DNA of 61,478 nucleotides from Colwellia sp. 39_35_sub15_T18. Its GTDB lineage: Bacteria; Pseudomonadota; Gammaproteobacteria; Enterobacterales; Alteromonadaceae. Both the position numbers and the translations under genes were made by a program. Shown here one piece after another: positions 8,516-15,763 of the stretch (the stretch's first letter is position 1; every line of letters begins with the position of its first letter). A model generated the notes under the pieces. It did not search any database and was not told the origin of the DNA. It saw only the letters and a program-made list of their open reading frames with translations. The DNA lies in contig MAAE01000061.1 in the NCBI GenBank assembly GCA_002162675.1, positions 1 through 61,478 of the forward strand, written 5' to 3'.

Positions 8516-8962
8516 TTAGAAGTCGCTATCAGCTAATGCGTCAACTATTGCTGTTATTAGCTCTTGCAGCGTGTAGTACTTGTACTCTTCAAATTTTGCT
8601 ATGTATTCAGTTTCTTGCAAAAAACCGATTAGAATGCCGCTCGGTGTTTCTTTGAAAAAAACTTGTTTGTTTTCTTGTATGCCTTTATATGAAAAGTAGC
8701 CCGCACTGTGTGAGTTAAGTAGGTCTTTCTCTCGCACAATTTTATACTCTGCGACAGCTTTAAGTACTTTTTTGAGGTCTGTTAGACTATTTGTATCAAT
8801 TATGTGCTTAGCTAATAAACAACAAAAAACAATGTTAAATGTTTCATCAAGTTCTATTAACTTAGGAAGTGGAAGTGTTAATTTTTTGCGTTGTTCTTGT
8901 GATTTTGAGAATGGATTTTGGTACGTGTTTTTATCTGCGTTTTGTTTAATTTCATCTTGCAT
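8516..8962 (-). CDS. First gene of the island operon, function unknown
   Basis: 148 residues with GAGGAG seven bases before the ATG and a sigma70-like promoter directly upstream. The N-terminal 35 residues are polar and probably disordered (Gln/Lys/Asn rich). The rest is alpha/beta with an LKKVLKAVAEYKIVREKDLL helix. No motif recognised. The N-terminal layout recalls small DNA-binding or single-strand-binding accessory proteins of phages, but nothing in the sequence proves this. Confidence 0.55.
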   Translation of the reverse strand: MQDEIKQNADKNTYQNPFSKSQEQRKKLTLPLPKLIELDETFNIVFCCLLAKHIIDTNSLTDLKKVLKAVAEYKIVREKDLLNSHSAGYFSYKGIQENKQVFFKETPSGILIGFLQETEYIAKFEEYKYYTLQELITAIVDALADSDF

Positions 8963-8990
8963 TAAAACTCCTCATAAAAAACAGGATCAC

Positions 8991-9019
8991 ACTCTACCAC
9001 AAATGTCAACACTTGTCAA
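8991..9019 (-). promoter_or_regulatory. Sigma70 promoter with repeated TTGACA boxes
   Basis: On minus, TTGACA (9019-9014) is separated by exactly 17 bases from TAGAGT (8996-8991). A second TTGACA occurs 10 bp inside the spacer (9009-9004). The 10-bp spaced duplication, one helical turn apart, would also suit an operator on which two repressor units bind the same face. It drives the seven-gene island operon. Confidence 0.6.
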
Positions 9020-9049
9020 TCGGAATTTAACTTTGATGAATTTTAGGCA

Positions 9050-9080
9050 TAAAAAAACCACTCAATTTATTAAGTGGTTT
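9050..9080 (-). terminator. Terminator after tRNA-Leu
   Basis: On minus, AAACCACTT and its complement AAGTGGTTT (as AGTGGTTT) enclose a short AT loop and are followed by seven T. It lies 9 bases beyond the CCA end of the tRNA-Leu gene, between the tRNA and the island promoter. Confidence 0.7.
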
Positions 9081-9088
9081 AATTAAAA

Positions 9089-9436
9089 TGGTACCGCTGG
9101 TCGGACTCGAACCGACACTTCTTTCGAAAAGGGATTTTGACTTGTTAATCAATAACTTACGTTACTGCACGGACTATATCATCACCTCAAATAAGAGGGC
9201 TGGACGCTGTTTCACTAAGTTATTAACCCTTAGCTAATTCCTGTTATTAAGCAATACTGCTATCGCTCAGGTAGTCTCTGAACCTTCCGCTGCTAGCGGC
9301 TTGGCTGCTGATTGTCCACATCATTACATGTTAGATTTCCAGCAATTCATCCAGTTTTGAACTTAAAATCGCTTTTAAGTGGGACTCATTTATTAAACAC
9401 GATATCCCTCGTGTATACCAATTTCACCACAGCGGC
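9089..9436 (-). tRNA. tRNA-Leu(CAA) interrupted by a group I intron
   Basis: The 5' exon (9436-9404, 33 nt) holds acceptor GCCGCTG, the D arm and 27-31 AGGGA plus U32. The 3' exon (9140-9089, 52 nt) holds UCAAAA, UCCCU, the long class II variable arm, T arm GUCGGUUCGAGUCCGAC, acceptor CAGCGGU, discriminator A and CCA. Joining them gives an 85-nt tRNA-Leu with loop UUCAAAA, anticodon CAA, a fully paired AGGGA/UCCCU stem and G1-U72, as seen in some tRNA-Leu genes. A decayed intronless copy at 9638-9683 shows the same GGATTCAAAA junction. The island begins just past the 3' end, as usual for tRNA-targeted elements. Confidence 0.88.
9141..9403 (-). ncRNA. Group I self-splicing intron in tRNA-Leu(CAA), between bases 32 and 33
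   Basis: 263 nt. Core elements in order on minus: the internal guide UGAGUCCC (about 9388-9381), of which GUCCC pairs with exon GGGAU to make P1 with U-G at the splice site and UGA can pair with the 3' exon UCA as P10; a P2 hairpin ACUUAAAA/UUUUAAGU; the Q-like AAUCAGCAGCCAAG (about 9313-9300); R GGUUCAGAGACUACC (9284-9270); S GAUAUAGUCCG (9180-9170), whose UAGUC pairs with R as P7; and a terminal G at 9141. No endonuclease ORF. Splicing would be guanosine-dependent. The site differs from the cyanobacterial tRNA-Leu(UAA) intron, which lies within the anticodon. Confidence 0.87.
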
Positions 9437-9957
9437 AAAGCCGTTAAACCTTATAAGGTTTTGTAAAAATACTTCCAAGTAATCTTATAAAACATTACAA
9501 CAAATTGAACCTAAAACTTATATAAATACTTGTATTCTAGAATATTAGCAACTGATTATTATACATCTCTATACATTTTGCAACTGCTAATATTTTGCGA
9601 CTTTTCTCTTTAAAATCAATCGATTACACTGTAGATGGATTCCTTTTTGAATCCCCTATGTATACCAATTTCATCACGCTGGCAAAGGCTTGTAAGCCAA
9701 TTTTGCAATTTGCAAAGAAGTCATTTTTCGCTTTAAAAACTGAGTTCTTTGTAAATTGTTTTCTGCTAATTTCTGGTCATTGATGACTTGAAATAAGAGC
9801 TTGGCATTATACGAGAAAAAGCTTGATTGACAAGTGTTTTTCTCATTTAATGGCTTGCTTGTTGCTTATTTAAACAAAGTGTTGGACGGCAAATGGGAAT
9901 GCAAAAAACTTGTTAGCAGCTGCGATAAGAAATCGAGAGGAATTACCTACAATGATC
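9437..9957. other. Gene-free stretch between tRNA-Leu and the next gene
   Basis: Apart from the tRNA-Leu fragment (9638-9683) and an inverted repeat (9706-9719 with 9745-9758, 13 of 14 bases complementary), I see no gene. The reading frames here lack Shine-Dalgarno sites and family features. The tRNA-Leu promoter should lie in the first 60 bp, but I could not fix its boxes. Confidence 0.5.
9638..9683 (-). pseudogene. Decayed intronless tRNA-Leu 5' half
   Basis: On minus it begins GCCAGCGTGATGAAATTGG and continues TATACATAGGGGATTCAAAA before diverging; no T arm or acceptor 3' strand follows. It shares the unusual GGTATACA of the D arm with the intron-containing gene at 9089-9436 and lacks the intron. 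It could be a displaced target remnant from an old integration or a decayed tandem copy. Confidence 0.65.
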
Positions 9958-10350
9958 TTAGCTATTTTGTTTTTTCAACCAATCTATTGCTTGTTCATTG
10001 TCGTAAAAAAACTGATGTTTTAAGCCTGCTCCTTCATAGATATTTCGACACATATTTTCGGTACTCAAAGGCGTATCACAACAAGATAAATTTATTGCCA
10101 CAGCATTGGAGCTACCTTTGCGCAAAAAGCTGATGTGATAATTCATCGCTTCATGTACACATATAGCTTCGCCATACGGTATGAGTAAAACGGCAAAGTT
10201 AGTGAGTGAATGTTTTTTTATTATTTCAAGAATTTCACTATGCATATCAGTAAAGTACTCAACATTCCATGGCCCTCTACTTTGAATAGTCATAATGCTA
10301 TCAGCAACAGAAATATAAGCTTTGCCATGGGCTGAAAATGATAATGCCAT
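9958..10350 (-). CDS. STAS/SpoIIAA-like hypothetical protein
   Basis: 130 residues. GKAYISVADSIMTIQSRGPWNVEYFTDMHSEILEIIKK has the beta-strand then helix pattern of STAS-like (SpoIIAA-like) domains of about 120 residues that occur singly in marine gammaproteobacteria. The C-terminus EQAIDWLKKQ also fits. No membrane segment. The role is unknown; related domains act in protein-protein switches. It is transcribed away from the RDD gene, with which it shares a 170-bp upstream region. The fold call is tentative. Confidence 0.6.
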   Translation of the reverse strand: MALSFSAHGKAYISVADSIMTIQSRGPWNVEYFTDMHSEILEIIKKHSLTNFAVLLIPYGEAICVHEAMNYHISFLRKGSSNAVAINLSCCDTPLSTENMCRNIYEGAGLKHQFFYDNEQAIDWLKKQNS

Positions 10351-10517
10351 TAAACCACCTATTGATATATGAACCTTTATTGATATATTACTGCCATCAC
10401 ATTATTTTAACAAGCTCTTAAGTTGCTTGATATTTATACTAAATTAAATTCTCCTGCCTTTTTTTTGCTAAAGTTTGTTAGACTAGCGCGAAATATCTAC
10501 CCTAACATGAGATTTCA

Positions 10518-11027
10518 ATGAGCGTTTCTAGTATAAGTCAGCCAGAGCACTTTCCCCGAGCAGGTTTTAGGCGCCGTTTTGGCTCTTGGGTCTACGATGT
10601 ACTTATTGCCATTGCTGTTTATATGTTCGCTGGAGCAATTGCATTTTTACTGTTTAATTTATTGATAAAATTTGCTGTAATTGATATGCAGGGCTTTGAA
10701 CATACTATTGATTTACAGCGTTCCTCAATTATTTACAGCGCATTAATCTATGGTTGGAATATTGCTTGGGTGAGTTTTTTCTTTGTGTTTTTCTGGTCTA
10801 AAACGGGTCAAACGCTAGGCATGAAAGCTTGGCGATTACGCTTACAGAACCAAGATGGCACTCGCATCAATAAAGTAACAGGCTTAAAGCGGCTACTACC
10901 CACCCTGCTTGGTTTGGGTAATTTAACGGTGCTATTTGATCGAAAAAACAAACTTAGCTTACAAGATAGATTAACTAACACTGAAGTTGTGGTTTTATCG
11001 TTAGCGGAAAATAAAGGAAGGTTATAA
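10518..11027 (+). CDS. RDD family membrane protein
   Basis: 169 residues. FPRAGFRRRFGSWVYDVLIAIAV contains the Arg..Asp signature of RDD proteins at the first membrane segment. Further hydrophobic spans (AGAIAFLLFNLLIKF, AWVSFFFVFFWS) precede GQTLGMKAWRLRLQ, also typical. A Lys/Arg-rich tail follows. RDD proteins are inner-membrane proteins, some tied to ion transport, but the substrate here is unknown. It converges on lptG. Confidence 0.85.
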   Translation: MSVSSISQPEHFPRAGFRRRFGSWVYDVLIAIAVYMFAGAIAFLLFNLLIKFAVIDMQGFEHTIDLQRSSIIYSALIYGWNIAWVSFFFVFFWSKTGQTLGMKAWRLRLQNQDGTRINKVTGLKRLLPTLLGLGNLTVLFDRKNKLSLQDRLTNTEVVVLSLAENKGRL

Positions 11028-11110
11028 AATTTTGCGAGTTAATAGTTTCGAAAACAATCTCCTTTCAGTATATGTATTCGAAGCCATTAACTCTATGGTC
11101 GTCGCTTTGG

Positions 11111-12178
11111 CTAGGTTATTTTTTTATTCAAAAAATACCAAGAAACGCTAATAAACAATATACTCGGCAATAAAGCACCTATCAGGGGTGGAAATTGGTA
11201 AACCAAGCTGAGCGAGCCAAGCACCTCATTGCAAACAAAAAATAAAATGCCCGTTACCACACCCATCATAATTCTTGCCCCCATTGATACCGAGCGCAGT
11301 GGACCAAAAATAAAAGATAAAGCGACCAATAACATTACCGCTAAAGTAATGGGTTGCATTATTTTTCGCCAGAAGGCTAATTGATAACGGCTTGGATCTT
11401 GGGCGTTAGCTTCCAAGTAGTCCAAATAATCAATCAAACCACGAATAGACAGTGATTCAGGTGTAACCGTAACCACACCCAGTTTTTTCGGCGTTAATGA
11501 TGATTGCCAAATTTGCGTATCGGCTTTGCTGGTGGTGATTATTTCTTTGCTGAGCTCAGTATTAACAACATTTGATAATAGCCATTCCTTGTTTTGATAA
11601 CTGGCACTTTCTGCACTTAGCCAGCTTTCTAACTTTAATTGCTCATTAAATCGATAAATTTGAATTTTTTTCAGCTGTCCTTGCTCTAAAACCTCACCAA
11701 TATTAACAAAGTAGGCGCCATCTTTGGCCCAAACACCGTTTTTAGCTGAAATTAAACTACCACCAGAAATGGCTTGCGCACGAATTTCTCTCGCTCTTGC
11801 TTCTCCGCTAGGTGCTAGCCACTCACCGACAGCCATTGAAACAATAACCAACAAAATAGCCGTTTTCATTACCGATTTAATAATATCTAAACGAGATAAA
11901 CCCGCCGCTTGCATCACAACTAATTCACTATTGCTAGCGAGCATACCTATACCAATTAAGCCACCAATCAGGGCTGACATCGGAAAAAATATTTCAACAT
12001 CTCTTGGTACGGCATACAGCACATACAGCGCCGCATGAGATAAATCATAATTACCACGGCCAACCGCACGCATTTGCTCTACAAATTTTATAATGCCACT
12101 AACACTGATAAAAACCGCTAAAGTTAAAAAGGTGGTTGAGGCAATAATACGGCCAATGTAAGCATCTAATATTTTCAT
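11111..12178 (-). CDS. lptG: LPS export ABC transporter permease LptG
   Basis: 355 residues, the usual length (E. coli 360). An N-terminal helix ILDAYIGRIIASTTFLTLAVFI, two more helices, a periplasmic beta-jellyroll domain (about residues 130-265) and three C-terminal helices match the YjgP/YjgQ family. With LptF and the LptB ATPase it extracts lipopolysaccharide from the inner membrane and feeds the LptC-LptA bridge. It follows lptF directly and shares one base with it, so the two are one operon. LptB is not in the window. Confidence 0.95.
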   Translation of the reverse strand: MKILDAYIGRIIASTTFLTLAVFISVSGIIKFVEQMRAVGRGNYDLSHAALYVLYAVPRDVEIFFPMSALIGGLIGIGMLASNSELVVMQAAGLSRLDIIKSVMKTAILLVIVSMAVGEWLAPSGEARAREIRAQAISGGSLISAKNGVWAKDGAYFVNIGEVLEQGQLKKIQIYRFNEQLKLESWLSAESASYQNKEWLLSNVVNTELSKEIITTSKADTQIWQSSLTPKKLGVVTVTPESLSIRGLIDYLDYLEANAQDPSRYQLAFWRKIMQPITLAVMLLVALSFIFGPLRSVSMGARIMMGVVTGILFFVCNEVLGSLSLVYQFPPLIGALLPSILFISVSWYFLNKKIT

Positions 12179-13347
12179 TATGCTTGCCCTCTTGTGTGAT
12201 CACTTTTACTCGCGCTGTTACGTTTAAAGCTCGGTAATTTAGCTTTAATTTTTCTGCCACTGCTACGCTCTTTCATCAATAAGGTAATACCTAAAGCCAA
12301 GGCACTTAAGTGAATTGGCCACAGACCTATACCTGCTGGTAGTGCTTGTCGTTCAATGCCTGAACGCATAGCTGTTAATAAAAGAAAGTAACCAAGAAAG
12401 AGCATTAACGCTGGTAGCATTTTAGCAAATTTACCTTGTCTAGGATTAACCACACTCAGTGGCACAGCAATAAACGTTAAAATAATACAGGCTAAAGGAA
12501 AAGCAATCCGCCATTGAATAGTGGCACTGTATTCGGCAGCCAGTTTAGGATCTGCTGCCGAAAATAATTGTGATGTAGGTAAAGCGCTTAGTTTGCGATG
12601 TTTCTGCTCTACTTTTTGATCTAGAATTTGAATGTAGTATTTATCAAAAGCAACCGATTGAAACTCGCCATTTTCAGCATCACTATGGTAACGAGTGCCA
12701 TCGGTTAATACCAAACGTTGTGAGCCGCTTTCTTCTTCAAATACTTGTCCTTGTTTGGCATAAACTAAGCTGGCATTGATAATACTTTCTTCACGATTAT
12801 TTTCATCCGGCAATTGCGCAACAAAAACCTTGTCAAAGCCATTATCTTCGCGGTGTTTATCATGAATAAAAATAACAGCTTTGTCATTACCCGTTTTTTG
12901 AAAACGCCCTGCCACTAATGCACTTAAGCCTGAGTCAGCGGCTAATTCATCTTTTACTTGATATTGATACTCTGAGGCCATGGGCGCTAAATATAAAGTA
13001 AATAAGCCTGTAAATAGTGCGGTGATAACCGCCAACACTAACGTTACTCTAACCACATACCATTCGCTAACACCGCAGGCATGTAATACGGTCATTTCGT
13101 TGTCTGCGTATATGCGGCCATAAGCAAGCAATACCCCTAAAAATAAACTGAGCGGTAACATCATGCCCGCTAAGTCAGGAATTTTAAGGCCAATAAAAAT
13201 CATCACCATTTGCCCAGGAATGCTGCCTTCAGAAGCATCCCCTAAAACGCGAACAAATTTTTGACTGATAAAAATGGTCATTAACACTAGAAATACTGCT
13301 AGCTGTGTTTTAGCCACTTCTTTTAATAAATAACGAAAGATGATCAC
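12178..13347 (-). CDS. lptF: LPS export ABC transporter permease LptF
   Basis: About 389 residues from the GTG at 13347. The product then starts MIIFRYLLKEVAKTQLAVF, in line with E. coli LptF (MIIIRYLVRETLKSQLA). The open frame runs further up to a TTG at 13383, but that adds 12 non-homologous residues. Three helices, a periplasmic domain and three helices follow, then an unusual basic Lys/Arg/Ser tail of about 30 residues. Forms the LptF-LptG half of the LPS exporter. Divergent from pepA, the same arrangement as in E. coli. Confidence 0.93.
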   Translation of the reverse strand: MIIFRYLLKEVAKTQLAVFLVLMTIFISQKFVRVLGDASEGSIPGQMVMIFIGLKIPDLAGMMLPLSLFLGVLLAYGRIYADNEMTVLHACGVSEWYVVRVTLVLAVITALFTGLFTLYLAPMASEYQYQVKDELAADSGLSALVAGRFQKTGNDKAVIFIHDKHREDNGFDKVFVAQLPDENNREESIINASLVYAKQGQVFEEESGSQRLVLTDGTRYHSDAENGEFQSVAFDKYYIQILDQKVEQKHRKLSALPTSQLFSAADPKLAAEYSATIQWRIAFPLACIILTFIAVPLSVVNPRQGKFAKMLPALMLFLGYFLLLTAMRSGIERQALPAGIGLWPIHLSALALGITLLMKERSSGRKIKAKLPSFKRNSASKSDHTRGQA

Positions 13348-13564
13348 AAAAAGATCCCATAAAAACTGTGTTTTTTCTGACAATCAGCTAGTTTTTCTAG
13401 TAGACTTGCCGTTTTCATAACTAAACTATATAGTCAATAAACAAATATATTTGTTTGATGCGGCTGTAATTATAGCCCTTAGCGCTATAACAATAACAGT
13501 AAACTTAACTATTTTTTACTGGTTTTAGTAAGTTAAAGTAAATTATTATGCAAAAGGAGAACTC

Positions 13565-15073
13565 ATGGAGTTCAGTATAAAAAGTGGTAGCCCCGAAAAA
13601 CAACGCAGTGCCTGTATTGTTGTTGGTGTATTTGAACCTCGTCGCCTCAGTGCTACTGCTGAGCAACTTGATGAAATAAGTGAAGGCTATATTAGCAACC
13701 TTTTGCGTAAAGGCGATTTAGAAGGTAAATCAGGGCAGATGTTATTATTGCATCATGTACCTAATATTTTAAGCGAACGCGTTTTACTGGTGGGCTGTGG
13801 TAAAGAGCGTGAACTAGATGAGCGCCAATATCGTCAAATTATCAACAAAACTATTAATACCCTGAACGAAACAGGTTCAATGGAAGCGGTATGTTTCTTA
13901 TCTGAACTGCATGTTAAGGGTCGTGATACTTATTGGAAAGTTCGCCAAGCAGTAGAAGCGACTCAAGATGGTTTATATAGCTTTAATAGTTTAAAAACAC
14001 GCAAAGAAGAACCACGCAGACCATTGCGTAAAATAGTTTTTAATGTGCCTACTCGTCGTGAATTACCTATTGGTGAACGCGCTATTAGCCATGCATTAGC
14101 TATTTCAGAAGGTATTAATACCTGTAAAAACGTCGCTAACATGCCGCCAAATATCTGTAATCCCGCTTATTTAGCAGAGCAGGCCAAAATTTTAGCTCAT
14201 GATTACGATAATGTTTCAACCACCATTATTGGCGAGCAAGAAATGGAAGAGCTAGGTATGGGCTCCTATCTAGCAGTAGGTCGCGGTTCAGTTAATGAAT
14301 CATTAATGAGCATTATAACCTATAACGGTATTGATGATGACTCTAAACCGCTTGTTTTAGTGGGTAAAGGCCTTACTTTCGACAGTGGCGGAATCTCATT
14401 AAAACCAGGCGCAGGCATGGATGAAATGAAATACGATATGGGCGGAGCAGCAGGTGTTTTAGGCGCTATGCACGCTTTAGCTGAGTTAAATCTCCCCATT
14501 AAAGTAATTGGCGTTTTAGCTGGCTGTGAAAATATGCCCAGCAGCAACGCTTATCGCCCTGGTGATATTCTCACCACCATGTCAGGCCAAACAGTTGAAG
14601 TATTAAACACCGATGCTGAAGGTCGCTTGGTGTTATGTGACGCGTTAACTTATGTTGAGCGTTTCGAACCAGAAGCTGTGATTGATGTTGCCACCTTAAC
14701 AGGCGCTTGCGTGGTTGCTTTAGGTAAGCATGCTACGGGCTTATTAAGTTCACACAATCCTTTAGCCCATGAATTATTAAATGCTTCAGAGCAAAGTGGC
14801 GATAGAGCATGGCGCTTACCTTTATGGGATGATTATCAAGAGCAACTTGAAAGCCCATTTGCCGATATGACAAACCTTGGTGGTAAAGGCGCAGGTACTA
14901 TTACTGCGGCTTGCTTCTTAGCACGCTTTACTAAAAAATATCATTGGGCGCATTTAGATATTGCTGGTACAGCTTGGCGTAGTGGCGGTAAAGACAAAGG
15001 CTCAACAGGTCGCCCTGTTAGCATGCTAACGCAATTTATGTTAAATCGTGCTGGGCAAGAGCAAGGCGAGTAA
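13565..15073 (+). CDS. pepA: Leucyl aminopeptidase PepA (M17)
   Basis: 502 residues (E. coli 503). The C-terminal catalytic domain shows [17 protein letters not shown] with the active-site Lys and metal-binding Asp, and [12 protein letters not shown] with Asp, Glu and the catalytic Arg. It is a hexameric cytosolic enzyme that removes N-terminal residues using two zinc or manganese ions. In E. coli it also binds DNA at cer and carAB. AAAAGGAG lies 6 bases before the ATG. A 7-bp tandem repeat separates it from holC. Confidence 0.97.
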   Translation: MEFSIKSGSPEKQRSACIVVGVFEPRRLSATAEQLDEISEGYISNLLRKGDLEGKSGQMLLLHHVPNILSERVLLVGCGKERELDERQYRQIINKTINTLNETGSMEAVCFLSELHVKGRDTYWKVRQAVEATQDGLYSFNSLKTRKEEPRRPLRKIVFNVPTRRELPIGERAISHALAISEGINTCKNVANMPPNICNPAYLAEQAKILAHDYDNVSTTIIGEQEMEELGMGSYLAVGRGSVNESLMSIITYNGIDDDSKPLVLVGKGLTFDSGGISLKPGAGMDEMKYDMGGAAGVLGAMHALAELNLPIKVIGVLAGCENMPSSNAYRPGDILTTMSGQTVEVLNTDAEGRLVLCDALTYVERFEPEAVIDVATLTGACVVALGKHATGLLSSHNPLAHELLNASEQSGDRAWRLPLWDDYQEQLESPFADMTNLGGKGAGTITAACFLARFTKKYHWAHLDIAGTAWRSGGKDKGSTGRPVSMLTQFMLNRAGQEQGE

Positions 15074-15078
15074 TTCAA

Positions 15079-15120
15079 GTTTCGAGTTTCGAGTTTCGAG
15101 TTTCGAGTTTCGAGTTTCGA
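15079..15120 (+). repeat. 7-bp tandem repeat (GTTTCGA x 6)
   Basis: Six perfect head-to-tail copies of GTTTCGA lie between the pepA stop and holC, 23 bp before the holC ATG. Copy number probably varies by slippage. It occupies the place where the holC Shine-Dalgarno region begins, so it could affect holC expression. Confidence 0.95.
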
Positions 15121-15143
15121 AAAATGATAAGAGATAAATAGCA

Positions 15144-15635
15144 ATGCAAACTCAAGTCATGTTTTATCTTCTCAATGATGAGAAGAGCAATGATGACAGC
15201 ACTGATATAAAAACCAACGCTGAGGCTAATAATACTAGCTCAGCGTTTTATCATGCTTGTTTGCAAGCGAGTCATTTTTATCGGCAAAACCAACGGGTAT
15301 TTATTTACACCCAAGACCAACAAAGCGCCGAACAAATAGATGAACTGCTTTGGGCTTTTGACAGTGACAGTTTTGTGCCTCATAACCTCGTTGGTGAAGG
15401 GCCTAAACAAGGGGCCGCGGTAGAAATTAGCCACCAAGCACCGCAAGGCCGCCGCCCAGTACTTATTAATTTAACAAACACAGTGCCTGACTTTGCCAAT
15501 CAATTTCAATTAATTGTTGATTTTGTACCGAGTGAAGCAACCCTAAAACAGCAAGCCAGAGAGCGCTTTAAAACTTGCCGTCAGTGGGGTTTTCAGGTAG
15601 ATAATCAAGCAGTGATTGAACCACAATCCATGTAG
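15144..15635 (+). CDS. holC: DNA polymerase III chi subunit HolC
   Basis: 163 residues. The family fold is visible from QVMFYLL, FYHACLQASHFYRQNQRVFIYTQD, the DELLWAFDSDSFVPHNL block, and RRPVLINLTN..PDFANQFQLIVDFVP. Chi bridges the clamp-loader psi subunit and SSB in the replisome. An insertion of about 15 Asp/Asn/Ser-rich residues near position 15-30 makes it slightly longer than E. coli chi (147). Located between pepA and valS, as in many gammaproteobacteria. Confidence 0.93.
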   Translation: MQTQVMFYLLNDEKSNDDSTDIKTNAEANNTSSAFYHACLQASHFYRQNQRVFIYTQDQQSAEQIDELLWAFDSDSFVPHNLVGEGPKQGAAVEISHQAPQGRRPVLINLTNTVPDFANQFQLIVDFVPSEATLKQQARERFKTCRQWGFQVDNQAVIEPQSM

Positions 15636-15763
15636 ATCATACTAGTTCTACTACACTGTACTTTTTTGTTGGGACAAGACTATATGCTCCAAGCATTGTC
15701 TTGTAAGTTACCTCCATGTAACGTCAACCCCAACTGACAATTTAAAACTTTTATTTCGAGAAC

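Noticed and set aside
9089..9436. Reading the split tRNA as tRNA-Leu(UAA) with a cyanobacterial-type intron
   Set aside because: The exons give UUCAAAA, anticodon CAA, and the P1 pairing puts the splice site after base 32; no UUAA junction can be built.
9834..10133. 99-residue + strand frame
   Set aside because: Largely overlaps the minus-strand STAS-like gene, no Shine-Dalgarno and no family features.
13348..13383. TTG at 13383 as the lptF start
   Set aside because: Adds 12 residues absent from LptF; the GTG at 13347 aligns with the E. coli N-terminus.
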